24,551 nucleotides of DNA from Gnomoniopsis sp. IMI 355080 (lineage: Eukaryota > Ascomycota > Sordariomycetes > Diaporthales > Gnomoniaceae), in assembly GCA_027946555.1 (NCBI GenBank), contig JAPEVC010000354.1, positions 1 through 24,551 on the forward strand, given 5' to 3'. Under the pieces are notes generated by a model that was not told where the DNA came from, ran no database searches, and saw nothing but the letters and a program-made list of their open reading frames with translations. Position numbers and translations under genes: made by a program. Shown piece by piece: positions 10,311 through 20,239 of the stretch (position 1 is the stretch's first letter; each line of letters opens with the position of its first letter).

Positions 10311-10460
10311 ATGGGATCCTTCAGCCGTCATGCCATCCAGCATGATGACTCTCCAGGTAATTTTCAAAGAGCTATGAGCCGGTGCCAATCTGCCCAGGCT
10401 GTCGTCGTCTCTCGTTCTCACTCTCAAGGAGAAATGGGGCTCACGACAGTACGAGGTTGA
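10311..10460 (+). other. Upstream reading frame in the thi4 leader (49 codons)
   Basis: The ATG at 10311 overlaps the 5' strand of the riboswitch stem P1, and the frame runs through the proximal splice donor to TGA at 10458-10460. A second upstream ATG at 10330 opens a 15-codon frame ending at 10377. In the Neurospora crassa NMT1 paradigm such frames in retained or alternatively spliced leaders block translation of the main frame. That these act as inhibitors here is inferred. Confidence 0.55.
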
Positions 10461-10519
10461 GCGGCTGAGATTATACGGCCTTTTTGGAACTTGATCTGGA
10501 TAATACCAGCGGAAGGATC
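10315..10519 (+). ncRNA. TPP (thiamine pyrophosphate) riboswitch with long P3 arm
   Basis: The 3' half is an unmistakable THI box: CTGAGA at 10465-10470, TTATACGG after it, then TGATCTGGATAATACCAGCG at 10492-10511. The 5' half is far upstream. P1 pairs GATCCTTC (10315-10322) with GAAGGATC (10512-10519). P2 pairs GCCGT (10324-10328) with ACGGC (10475-10479). P3 opens with GCC (10332-10334) against GGC (10463-10465) and encloses about 130 bases. The aptamer senses TPP, the end product of the pathway thi4 serves. A splice donor (10357) sits inside the P3 arm, so regulation is probably through alternative splicing, as known for fungal THI4 and NMT1 genes. Confidence 0.94.
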
Positions 10520-10573
10520 ATGCTCTCCCCCTTCTCCTGTCCATTATACAAACAGCGGTTCTGACTTTAGCAG
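10357..10573 (+). other. Predicted riboswitch-controlled leader intron of thi4
   Basis: The proximal donor GTAATT follows CTCCAG at 10357. The acceptor is TTAG (10570) or CAG (10573), just after a CTGAC branch point at 10561-10565 and only 7-10 bases before the start codon. A possible distal donor, GTATTT at 10291, lies before both upstream ATGs; its use would remove them. The 3' half of the aptamer is inside this intron, linking ligand binding to splicing. Donor choice is inferred. Confidence 0.65.
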
Positions 10574-10580
10574 AAACAAA

Positions 10581-11695
10581 ATGGCACCCGCAGCGATCAC
10601 CAACTCCCCCGAGCTCAAGGCGCCCCAGCTGGCGGTGAAGAAGCCGTACGACAGCACCATTGACAACAAGGCTATTGACGCCATGCTTGGCCAATGGGAA
10701 TCCTTCACCTTCTCTCCCATTCGCGAGAGCCAGGTATCCCGTGCTATGACACGCCGCTACTTTGCCGACCTGGACTCCTATGCCGAGTCGGACATCGTCA
10801 TAATTGGCGCCGGTTCATGTGGTTTGAGTGCTGCATATACCCTGGGAAAGATGCGGCCCGACCTGAAAATTGCCATTATCGAGTCGGGTGTGGCACCCGG
10901 CGGGGGTGCGTGGCTGGGTGGCCAGCTTTTCTCGGCCATGGTCATGCGCAAGCCGGCCGACGCGTTCTTGACAGAAATCGGAGTACCATTCGAAGACGAG
11001 GGCAACTTCGTCATCGTCAAGCACGCGGCGCTGTTCACGTCGACGATTCTGTCCAAGGTACTGGCGATGCCCAACATCAAGCTGTTCAACGCCACGGCGG
11101 TCGAGGATCTCATCACTCGCCGCGAAGTTGACGAACCAGCCAATGTTCGCATTGCGGGTGTAGTTACCAACTGGACATTGGTTTCGATGCATCACGACGA
11201 TCAGAGCTGTATGGACCCAAACACTATTGTAAGTACCTTTGCAACCGGTGCTGCAGACCCTTATGGGGAACCGGGTCATGAATCTATGACTTCAGCCTTC
11301 GGAACATGCTGATCTCAGTAATGAAGAACGCCCCTGTTATCATCTCAACCACCGGTCACGATGGGCCCTTTGGGGCCTTTTCCGTGAAGCGCCTTGTCAG
11401 CATGAAGCAGCTGGAACAGCTTGGCGGTATGCGTGGACTGGATATGCAATCAGCTGAGGATGCTATCGTTAAAGGTACTCGTGAGATCGTCCCAGGCTTG
11501 ATCGTGGGTGGCATGGAGCTTTCTGAGATTGATGGGGCCAATCGCATGGGTGAGTTTGTACCGAGGGCAACGTTTGTAAGGACTAAGCTAACGTGACAAG
11601 GTCCAACCTTTGGCGCAATGGCCCTCAGCGGTGTCAAGGCCGCCGAAGAGGCGCTTCGTGTGTTCGACATCAGAAAGGCTCAGAACGTTGAGTAG
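10581..11695 (+). CDS. thi4: Thiamine thiazole synthase (THI4 family)
   Basis: Makes the adenylated thiazole precursor of thiamine from NAD and glycine. In the yeast enzyme the sulfur comes from the protein's own cysteine. Exons 10581-11228, 11327-11549 and 11601-11695 give 321 residues, the usual fungal length. The dinucleotide-binding motif GAGSCG is at residues 76-81, followed by ESGVAPGGGAW. The sulfur-donor Cys is residue 210 in SCMDPN, equivalent to yeast Cys205. Later blocks include STTGHDGPFGAF and [21 protein letters not shown]. The intron-1 acceptor must be AAG at 11326, which restores the family sequence NTI-NAPVII. The nearer CAG at 11318 would give an immediate stop. Expression should be repressed by thiamine through the TPP riboswitch in the leader. 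Probably cytosolic or mitochondrial; I see no strong targeting peptide. Confidence 0.97.
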
Positions 11696-12090
11696 TTGGA
11701 CAAGCTTCACCAGTTAAAATAGGCTTTGATCCTTCAACAAGAATGATTAGCATTTGTCGGACCGACAACATCACTCCTTTCGAAGTACCTGCTATGTAGT
11801 CTTGGACCAGCATTTTGGGTTTCAATACAGTCTCTCTATTGTGTGCAGTCCAGACAAAGGGATACTAGCCACGTGAATTGGTGCATAACAGCAGCCTCAT
11901 TGCCAGTACGAGGCAACTATTCACCTTGGGAAAGTATCATATTGAAGTCGTTGGTAATGGCAGCGGGCCATAAAAGGCAGCCATTGCATGGCGACGTCAG
12001 CTAGTTTATTTTGTATCCAAATTGTTCAGTCGTGGCTCCATCTGTACTACCACATGGGCCCGATAGCCGGCACTCTGCTATCCCGGGCGA
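11696..12090. other. Convergent intergenic region, thi4 / UTP22
   Basis: 395 bases between two facing stop codons. It should hold both 3' untranslated regions and polyadenylation sites. No gene or strong structure was recognised. Confidence 0.6.
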
Positions 12091-15000
12091 TCAAAGCGGC
12101 TTCGTCTCGATTTTCTCGATGCAGTCGCCTCCTATCCTAGCGATTTCAGCAATGATACCTCCCCTGTTGACTTCTACCAAATCTTCACTCTCATTATCCT
12201 GCCCTTGACCAATGGGCCGGAAAGAGCATGGAAGGTTGACCCTAAAACCACGGCGTTGTATCTGAGGATTCCAGATGCCTCCAATAGTCGCATCGTCCGA
12301 TGCGCCATGGAAGAGCAGCAGAGGACCGGAGAAGAGTTTCTCCAACTGCTGCAAGAGGATCCTTGCTGGTGATTGTACGATAGGCTCAGGTGCACTACCC
12401 GTGCGTCCATCCAAATTTTTGAATTGCGAGTGCTTGACAGGGACGTCGCCCCGGCTGATAGTTTTCAACTTTTTGCTCTTCAAGTGGATCAGGATGTCGT
12501 ATTCCTTCAACGAGGGCTGAAAGACTGTCCTCGGCTCAAGTGCAACGCCGTTGTCTTTCGCCCACTTGCATGCCGATCTGGCCAAGGTCGTCATTCGGGT
12601 GGCAACTACTTTGGAAGGATATGAGCGCCCTCTTTGAATGGTGTAGGCTGTGCCTGATGTGTCATGGGATGTGGCAACGAAGAGAGTGGTGTGGGCCATA
12701 CTCGGGTCGATCTTGCGCCAAGCCTCGAGTCTCGTCTCGATGGCAGACCGTTCCGAGACCACCAGCTCCTCAGAAGTGTTCAAGATCAATGGTTCCACCC
12801 TCCAGTCCCATCTTGCAAGGAATTGCAATGTCCGCAGAAACCCGGTCATAGCGCTGGATGGTGCTTGCCACGGGTATGGCTCCAGAAAGACCCTCAAGGC
12901 CATCAGCTCTATCATTTCTTCCAAGAAGTGGAAGGAGAGCTTGTGAGAGTCAAACCAACGCTTGACCAAACGAATGGTCGGGGACAGCGCCGGGAAGCGC
13001 CCGCAATACGTTGCGATAGTTTGCGTATGAAGGGGTAAATTTGTATAGAGGCGCTTGAAGTAGGTAAGAAGCTGCGCTCCCTCGGTGCGCACTCGTTGGT
13101 CCAGAGTCTTGTCCTTGGCCCGTCTCTCGAGGAGGCTCTGTTCCAATTCGCTGTGTATCCTCAACCTGAAAAGAGCGCCATCTTCGTACGTGACGTCCAA
13201 GAAGGCTAGATTCTCTATTTCTGTTTGCGCTTCTTCCAGGCCAACTTTGCAGACCGTGCTAGGCTTCAACGCGGATAGTGACTCTCCAATTTTAAGGAGG
13301 AAGGCAATTTTGGTGCGTTGAATAGCAGCCAAGTTCTCGGGCCATTTCCCGGAAGTCTCAAAGTATATGACAGTGTCCATAGCTTGCCCGGGACCCTTTG
13401 CCAGGTCGAAAATTGGCGGTCGAACAGAAGTGTATCTTAGTTCAGGGGCTGTGGCTGCCACCGAGCGAATTTGAAGCGGAAGATCTGTTAAATCACGGAG
13501 GTCCTGCTCGAAAACATTGAAGGCCTGCCTGGCGGCTTGGAAGAAAGCCAAATCCGAGGACCTGACGGGGACCACAGCGGAGAAACCTTTGCCATGGAAT
13601 TGCAAGTGCTCGTCGTCCAAGCGTAGATGCAGCTTGAGGATATATCTGGTGATCTCCTCACAAAGCGACAATGGTGAAGTTTGCGTCCAAATTAGACTTT
13701 CCAAAATACTGCCGTCTTTGAACCGTCTCAATTCAGACTTGTCGCCCCAGAATTGACGGAATGCCTTGGCTGCTTCCTTCTCTTCAACGGTTGGACCATG
13801 ATCGACCTGACGTGCCATGTTGACAGCATCAAAAATGATGCCAATCGAGATAGCAGAGTGGTCAGAGGGAGGTAAAGATTTGAGATCCCCCATAACATTC
13901 TCCACAACACTGGGAGGTTCAAGGTGAATGAGCTGTACTCTGTCGCTGAACGCCCTCTTCAAGATCCTAGCAATTTTGTCACAGTATTCCCACGAGGGCC
14001 CACGATATTCCTGCATGTGCGCACCGGCTACCTGGTCGACTCGGATGAGAAGATCAAAACACTGTAGAGGCGAATCGGCCTTGATGATGAAAGTCGGATT
14101 AAATTGATCCGCCCCCTGGTCGGCCATACTGGCATGTGTCCACTTTGCGTGCTGTTGCAACAAAGATGCTGACCAAGTACTCATTTTGTATGCCACATTC
14201 AACTGTCGTAATGTGTCAAATATGACAGGCCCAGACTCTTTGACGGCCTGTACACCATGCTTATGGGAACCGAATATGAGAGGCTTCTTGGAGATGTCGG
14301 CGGAAGCCAGATACTGAATGAGAGCCTTGAATATCTGGGTGCTGCTGAGGGAGGGAGACAGAGCTGCCATGCCTTTCCGACCTCCACCCTGGAGCAAAAG
14401 CGCAGTCAAGAAGGCCCACTCGAATGGACCGAAACCACCTTTGGAGATACATGCAGCCAAGCCACGTTGTTGCAGCCATACACGGCCTAGCATGCAAGCG
14501 TCTCTGAATGCAGTACATGTCTTCTCGGCCTGGCGGATGACCTTCAGATAGGGAAAATAGCAGCTCTCAGCCTTCAAGGTCGAGTTGTAGAAAGGAGTGG
14601 GGACCTGTGCGACAGACGCACTATGGTCCTCGGACGTTGATCTAATACAGCAACTGGTGGGCAACAACTTGTTGGTCGGGAACAGGCTTTCGGGCGCACA
14701 AGGGATGATGCGTATTTGATAAGCCTTGTGTGGCTTCTTTGAGTCGGTATCGACGTCCTTGCTGGTTGGCTCCCGGGAGAGAACGAGGACGGGGAGCAGG
14801 CGGTTCCCGTTGGCGTAATCGTACGCAAGAGTCCCATGGGAAGCCAAATCAGACTGCAGGGCAGCAGAGACAACAGCCAAGTAATAAGCTCTCTTGTAGA
14901 AGTACCTAAGATTCAAATAGTCTTTGTCCTGGAACAGGTCCTTTGGCATTTCGATGATCATGTCGATGACGCGGTGGGACTGGGATTTGACCATGGTTCT

Positions 15001-15468
15001 GGCGACATAGCTTCCAACGATGTTGATTTGGGAGGGTCTCGAGAAGGAGACCTTGTAGGGACAGTCCTTTGGAGGCGTCGGATCGGGGAAAGGAACGACA
15101 ATGCCATGCTCACTTTCGAGGGCGGTGGTGGCCTGGTGGATCTGCGCCGCAGAGAAGAGGGCTTGTTAGAAACGAGCTCGACTTGGACGTATATGGGGGC
15201 GTCTTACAGGAGTCGGGCCTTGGGGATGGATAGCTTCTATCGTGGCTTTTATGTGACGCAGCAGATCATCTGCGCCAGCAAATGACTTGTCGTAGTTGAT
15301 GCGAAGTTCGCGCAGCAGCTCCTGTGTCTGCAGAACAAATGCGCTCGGTCGCGATGTGCCAGCGGTGGCAGCATCGTCCAAAGCATCCGCAGCGCCAATC
15401 GAGGTGGACTCGTCTTGGTGAGGCGGCCGATGCTCCAGCTTTCTCCGTTTGGCAGGGTTGGAGTCCAT
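12091..15468 (-). CDS. UTP22: UTP22 / Nrap family, SSU processome subunit
   Basis: A nucleolar protein of the small-subunit processome; in yeast it joins the UTP-C subcomplex with Rrp7 and takes part in 18S rRNA maturation. Exon 1 is 15208-15468, an intron spans 15142-15207 (GTAAGA donor, CTAAC branch point, GCGCAG acceptor), and exon 2 is 12091-15141. The product is 1103 residues, close to human NOL6 and fungal UTP22. The N-terminus carries a basic nuclear signal (PAKRRKLEH), then LQTQELLREL, then HGIVVPFPDPTPPKD and NIVGSYVARTMVKS. Next comes the Nrap signature DYLNLRYFYKRAYYLA. The fold is nucleotidyltransferase/poly(A)-polymerase-like but thought inactive in this family. Start chosen at the ATG just before the nuclear signal; an in-frame ATG 51 bases upstream would add residues unlike the family. 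Shares its promoter with SKI3. Confidence 0.95.
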
Positions 15469-15588
15469 ATTGTCTAACGGAACACTCCAAGGAGAGGTGG
15501 TTATCCTCAAACATTGCAAGCCGAGGAAAATCTCGAGGATAGCGGGCGGGATGGGCCAGGCTCCTTTTCAAAAGTTTAGTCGCTTTGA

Positions 15589-15600
15589 CTTATCGATAAG
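15589..15600. promoter_or_regulatory. Perfect palindrome CTTATCGATAAG
   Basis: The 12-base sequence equals its own reverse complement. It contains two inverted GATAAG elements overlapping at a central ATCGAT, about 120 bases upstream of the UTP22 start. It could bind a GATA factor dimer or another palindrome-binding regulator. Function is inferred. Confidence 0.45.
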
Positions 15601-15680
15601 GAGGCATTACAGGCCCCCCCCGGCTCAAGTGGTCCACAGGTACTTGGTAGTACTGTACACTCACTCACCAGTGTTGCAAA

Positions 15681-15704
15681 CACATACACATACACACACA
15701 CACT
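15681..15704. repeat. CA-rich microsatellite
   Basis: An imperfect CA/TACA dinucleotide repeat within the UTP22/SKI3 promoter. Probably a length-variable simple repeat. Confidence 0.8.
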
Positions 15705-15955
15705 CGTGCAGCTTGCCTCAAGATCATACCTATCTGAGGACCTGACCAAAGAGTCTGCCTCTTGATACTGCCACAGCTTTTGTCCAACCCTCTGGTTTGC
15801 AAAACAACACATACTCCCTGACTCGTTGTATTGCACCATCCTCAAAGCCTTTATGAACACGGCACTGCTGAATATCCCCACCTAATACGGCATGAGATGA
15901 TGACATCGACATCAACGCAGTCAGTCATCCGTCTTCCACCCCACGCACAACCACA

Positions 15956-18900
15956 ATGTCTACCACAAAGACCGCCCTCAAGGCTATAAACGACTGCATA
16001 AAGCAAAGCAAGTTCGATGATGCCATCTCACAAGCCCAGAACTTTCTGCAGAAAGACCCCAGGAACTATATGGCTCTCAACTTCTTGGCCTTTGCCTTGG
16101 ATAAGAAGAACAACCTGGATGAAGCTGAGAAGACCTACGAGTCGGCTTCAAGCCTACGTCCACACGACACCACCGCCTGGCAGGGTCTGATCAAGCTGTA
16201 TGAGAAGCAGGGCGCCAACAAATTGCCCGCCTATCAAAATGCCACTTTGCGCCTGGCCGAAATCTACCGCGATGCTGAGGATACCTACAAGTACCAAAAG
16301 GTTGTCGACGACTTTGTCACCTTTGCCCGCGCACATGCCGACCCCGAACAGTATGCAGAAGCCCTCGCCATCACCCTGCCTGACAGCCCTGTCTACTCAG
16401 CCGTCGAGGGTCGCACCCGTCCCGCCGAGACATATGTGACCATCGCTCAAATCCTCGAGGCCCATGAGAAGAGGCAGATCAACACCCTTATTGGAGAGCG
16501 GAGGACGAGAATCGGCGCCAGAGTCTCCGAGGTCACCATCGAGGTCAAGCGTGAGATTCTCGGCGCTAGCAAGCTGGCCCACGTGTACCGCCAGATCATT
16601 AACTGGTCCAATGACGACGACCTGCGCCGCCAGTACGAGGAAAAGTTACTCCAGCACTGCTATGAGCGATTACTCGCCTTTTCTCCAGGCCCTGAAAAGT
16701 CCCAGGAACTGGAAACCGTCCTCAAGTTGGCCGGCGACATGGTGATCATCAAGCACCCCTTCAGGCTTGCCTGGGATATCACCATCGACTGGAGAGACTT
16801 CAAAGAGGCCAAGGAGTGGGATGCGGGTATTCTTAGAGAGTATTGCGCCTTCTTCCCCGATACTGACCTCTGTGGAGTCATCTCTGCCTACCTCAGCAGT
16901 GATATTTCCCCTTTCCCTCAAGTGGAACCGACGGTCGAGCCAGCGGCTGAGAACGGCGATGCAGGAGCCGAGAGCGAGGACGACGATGATGGCGGCGCCC
17001 CAACGAATGTCATACCTCTCACCGAAAAGGAGAGGCTTGACCAGATGTATGAAGTCATACCCACTGTGCAGTCGCTCTTTGCCTTCCGTCTCGCGGCCGA
17101 GTACTTTCAGCACTTACAGGAGTACGACATCAACGTCGAGGCTATGCGCAAGGCTCTCGATTTGGTCAAAGACCAACAGGGCAAGACCGGCATGACTTTC
17201 CAAAATACAAAAGACGCGTATAACTTGCACCTCGCTACGGCTTTGGTCTTTTACCAGTCTCCACGTCACCATCAAGAAGCCAAATCCCTTTTTGATACCG
17301 TTTTGGCCAGAGATCCGACCTCTACCGCGGCAATGATTGGCGTGGGCCTCATTTACGAGGAAGAAGAGGAATATGGAGAGGCTGTCGAATTTCTCGACCG
17401 AGCCTTGGGCAAAGACCCGAGCAATCTCTACATTAGGTCTGAGGCCGCCTGGGTGAAAGCCCTAAAAGGTGATTACGCCACCAGCGCAGTCGAACTTGAG
17501 CGTTGCATTCCCCTGGTTGCAGCCAAGGGTGATTCTGTGAAAGAACTCCTGGCCCAGACGCGATACCGACTGGGTTCTTGTATATGGAACCTAGACGACT
17601 CTAAGGATGCCAGGAAGAGCCGCGGGCCCGGCAGTGCTTATGCCTATTTTATTGATTCCGTCAAGGCGGACCGAAAATTCGCACCGGTTTACACAAGCCT
17701 TGGTGTCTACTATGCCGACTACGCCAAAGACAAGAAGCGAGCCCGCAGATGCTTTCAAATGGCCCTGGAGCTATCCCCATCCGAGGTTGTCTCCGCGGAG
17801 CGGCTTGCGCGTTCCTTCGCTGACGACGCCGACTGGGACAAGGTGGAGCTCATCGCTCAGCGTGTTGTGGACTCAGGCAAGGTCAAGCCGCCTCCCGGCT
17901 CCAAGAGGAAAGGAATCAGCTGGCCCTTTTCCGCTCTGGGAGTTGCAGAACTCCACAAGCAAGACTTTGCTAAGGCTATTGTCTCCTTCCAGTCCGCTTT
18001 GAGGATGTCACCTAATGATTATCATTCCTGGGTTGGACTTGGTGAAAGCTATTATAGGTCAGGTCGCTACGTATCCGCAACAAGAGCTATCCAAAACGCC
18101 CAGAGGCTGGAAAAGACAGCGACGATCGGTCCAGAGGATGTTTGGTTTACGAATTTTATGCTTGCTAATATCAAGCGCCAACTTGGAGAGTTCGACGATG
18201 CTATCGCTCTGTACCAAGACGTCATGCAGGGCCGGCCAAACGAAGAAGGCGTCGCCATTGCGTTTCTACAGGCGCTGGTAGATAGTGCACTGGACAGTCT
18301 GGAAAAGGGTTTCTTTGGCAAATCCGTCAACACCGCTAAAGACGCTCTGGTATATGCCGTCCTCGCCCCCGCGGGCATCAAGGAGTCCTTCAACTTCTGG
18401 AAAGTGGTAGCCGACTCGTGTGCGATTTTCACGAGCATACAAAGCCGAGTCACCGACTTCCCCATCGACCATGTGCGGACGCTGCTTCGAGAGGGCGATG
18501 CCAGACCAGACTTTGACGTGCTCAAGGATGTCGACCGGGTAGACAGCACTGTCATATTGGCTGAAGGTATCTTTGCCGATGACGAGAAAGTCGGTGTCGA
18601 TCTGACTCGCGCCGTTCACGCCACGATCCTCGCACATAAGCGTGCTGTTCATGCGTCCTCGCAGGATCAGCATGCACAGAGCGTGGCCTTCTACAACCTG
18701 GGCTGGGCAGAACAGCGTGCCCACGCATGTTTACCTGAGAGTCTCAAGGTGAAGTCCAGCCGCTACTCGAAAGCGGCCATCCGGTGCTTCAAGCGTGCTA
18801 TCGAGCTCGAAGCTGGTAATGCAGAGTTCTGGAACGCTCTGGGAGTAGTGACGAGTCAGATCAACCCTGCTGTATCCCAGCACGCCTTTGTTCGCAGCTT

Positions 18901-20239
18901 GTATTTGAACGAGCGAGACGCGCGAACTTGGACAAACCTTGGTACTTTGGGGCTTCTCCAGAATGATTTGGAAATTACGAATGAGGCTTTCACACGAGCG
19001 CAATCGACAGATCCCGATTACGCCCATGCGTGGTTAGGTCAGGGTTTCGTTGCTCTTCTTAGCCACAAAGATGTCAAGGAAGCCGTCAGAGAAGCAGGTG
19101 GCCTCTTTACACACGCCATGGAGATCTCCGAATCCTCGTCCATGATCTCGAGACAGCAGTATTCCGTGTCTACGTTCGATCACGTTCTGGCAGCGCCATC
19201 CACTCTCAACGTGACTTCGCTTATCCAAGCCATCTTTGCCCTAAGTCAATTGAGAGGATTGAAGCCGCAGGTTCTTGCGTACGGTCACCTCTGCACGTTG
19301 TTCCAAGAGCGAATCCGTGATTCCGAGAAATCTGTGCCAATTCTCGAAGAAGCGTGTGCGAAATTAGAAGCGGATTATGAGGTTAGCGAGTCCGCGGAGT
19401 CTCTGAAGAGGTTTGTTCTGGCTAAGACAGATCTTGCAAGGGCTTATCTAGCTATTGGCTTGCACGATCAGGCTATCGATTGCGGAACCACGGCGCTCGA
19501 GCTGAGCAGTGATGAGTCGGATAACGAGCTGACTGCAGAAGAACGGAAGAAAGCGAGGTTGTCTGCGCGGCTAACGGCGGGTCTCGCCCATTACTACAGA
19601 AAGGATGGTGATGAAGCTGTTGAATCCTTTAGATCAGCCTTGCAAGAGTCGGACAATAATCCCGACGCGGCCTGTCTACTTGCACAGGTGTCCTGGGCCA
19701 TGGGATCGGAAGAAGATCGCACGAGAGCACGAGATCTCCTTTTCGAAATTGTTGAAGGACAGCCCCAGCATGTGCAATCAGTTCTGCTCTTGGGGACTAT
19801 TGCGATATTGGACCAGGACGAAGAAATCCTCGAGGCGATCATGGAGACGCTGGAGGCTCTGCGGACCAACGAACGGGTCTCGGCGGTGGAACAATTTCGC
19901 ATCGGAGAGATTCTGCAAGCGGTGGCGGCGTTGTCTGGTGAGGGGGCAGATGAGAAGCTAATCACCCAAGCACAAACGGATGTCATGCTCTACCCACAAC
20001 TTCCGCATGGTTGGACCAACCTCGGAGACGTCGCTGATGCGGAGCAAGAGTTTGTGCGCGTGATGGCGGTGACAGTGGCCGTGAGAGCCACACCGCCAAA
20101 GGGCAGTCTGGCCGCGGAGGATCTGGCCAGTGCGTATGGGTCCACCGGTCGTGCCACAGACGCTCAAGCCGGCATCATGTTTGCGCCCTGGGTGAATGAT
20201 GGGTGGCAAGGCCTTGGAGACGCTGTGCGTGCAGCGTAG
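15956..20239 (+). CDS. SKI3: SKI3, TPR scaffold of the Ski complex
   Basis: The scaffold of the Ski2-Ski3-Ski8 helicase complex, which feeds mRNA into the cytoplasmic exosome for 3'-5' decay and resolves stalled ribosomes. A single uninterrupted frame gives 1427 residues, matching fungal Ski3 and human TTC37/SKI3. Tetratricopeptide repeats run almost end to end: an N-terminal set begins around residues 10-90 (AINDCIKQSKFDDAI and following), and further repeats lie around 450-760, 930-1040 and 1230-1300. An acidic low-complexity insert (ESEDDDDGG) lies near residue 340. The C-terminus ends MFAPWVNDGWQGLGDAVRAA. The ATG has a good context (CACAATGTC). It shares a divergent promoter with UTP22 and converges on RMI1, with 197 bases between the stops. 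Confidence 0.94.
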   Translation: MSTTKTALKAINDCIKQSKFDDAISQAQNFLQKDPRNYMALNFLAFALDKKNNLDEAEKTYESASSLRPHDTTAWQGLIKLYEKQGANKLPAYQNATLRLAEIYRDAEDTYKYQKVVDDFVTFARAHADPEQYAEALAITLPDSPVYSAVEGRTRPAETYVTIAQILEAHEKRQINTLIGERRTRIGARVSEVTIEVKREILGASKLAHVYRQIINWSNDDDLRRQYEEKLLQHCYERLLAFSPGPEKSQELETVLKLAGDMVIIKHPFRLAWDITIDWRDFKEAKEWDAGILREYCAFFPDTDLCGVISAYLSSDISPFPQVEPTVEPAAENGDAGAESEDDDDGGAPTNVIPLTEKERLDQMYEVIPTVQSLFAFRLAAEYFQHLQEYDINVEAMRKALDLVKDQQGKTGMTFQNTKDAYNLHLATALVFYQSPRHHQEAKSLFDTVLARDPTSTAAMIGVGLIYEEEEEYGEAVEFLDRALGKDPSNLYIRSEAAWVKALKGDYATSAVELERCIPLVAAKGDSVKELLAQTRYRLGSCIWNLDDSKDARKSRGPGSAYAYFIDSVKADRKFAPVYTSLGVYYADYAKDKKRARRCFQMALELSPSEVVSAERLARSFADDADWDKVELIAQRVVDSGKVKPPPGSKRKGISWPFSALGVAELHKQDFAKAIVSFQSALRMSPNDYHSWVGLGESYYRSGRYVSATRAIQNAQRLEKTATIGPEDVWFTNFMLANIKRQLGEFDDAIALYQDVMQGRPNEEGVAIAFLQALVDSALDSLEKGFFGKSVNTAKDALVYAVLAPAGIKESFNFWKVVADSCAIFTSIQSRVTDFPIDHVRTLLREGDARPDFDVLKDVDRVDSTVILAEGIFADDEKVGVDLTRAVHATILAHKRAVHASSQDQHAQSVAFYNLGWAEQRAHACLPESLKVKSSRYSKAAIRCFKRAIELEAGNAEFWNALGVVTSQINPAVSQHAFVRSLYLNERDARTWTNLGTLGLLQNDLEITNEAFTRAQSTDPDYAHAWLGQGFVALLSHKDVKEAVREAGGLFTHAMEISESSSMISRQQYSVSTFDHVLAAPSTLNVTSLIQAIFALSQLRGLKPQVLAYGHLCTLFQERIRDSEKSVPILEEACAKLEADYEVSESAESLKRFVLAKTDLARAYLAIGLHDQAIDCGTTALELSSDESDNELTAEERKKARLSARLTAGLAHYYRKDGDEAVESFRSALQESDNNPDAACLLAQVSWAMGSEEDRTRARDLLFEIVEGQPQHVQSVLLLGTIAILDQDEEILEAIMETLEALRTNERVSAVEQFRIGEILQAVAALSGEGADEKLITQAQTDVMLYPQLPHGWTNLGDVADAEQEFVRVMAVTVAVRATPPKGSLAAEDLASAYGSTGRATDAQAGIMFAPWVNDGWQGLGDAVRAA

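Larger units (their letters stand above)
15469..15955. promoter_or_regulatory. Shared divergent promoter, UTP22 / SKI3
   Basis: 487 bases separate the two start codons, so both promoters must lie here or overlap. Contents include a perfect 12-base palindrome at 15589-15600, a run of eight C at 15614-15621 and a CA-rich microsatellite at 15681-15704. No obvious TATA box was found for either gene, as is common for housekeeping genes. Confidence 0.6.

Noticed and set aside
10694..11279. Open frames overlapping thi4 in other frames on both strands
   Set aside because: thi4 is unambiguous in its own frame; the others lack any family match.
11319..11326. Treating CAG at 11318 as the thi4 intron acceptor
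   Set aside because: It places TAA immediately after the junction and breaks the invariant NTI-NAPVII sequence of the family.
12174..15000. Plus-strand open frames within UTP22
   Set aside because: They lie opposite a 3 kb conserved coding exon and show no recognisable domains.
15880..15910. Possible PAC-type ribosome-biogenesis motif (GCATGAGATGA)
   Set aside because: It does not match the GCGATGAG consensus and lies on the SKI3 side of the shared promoter.
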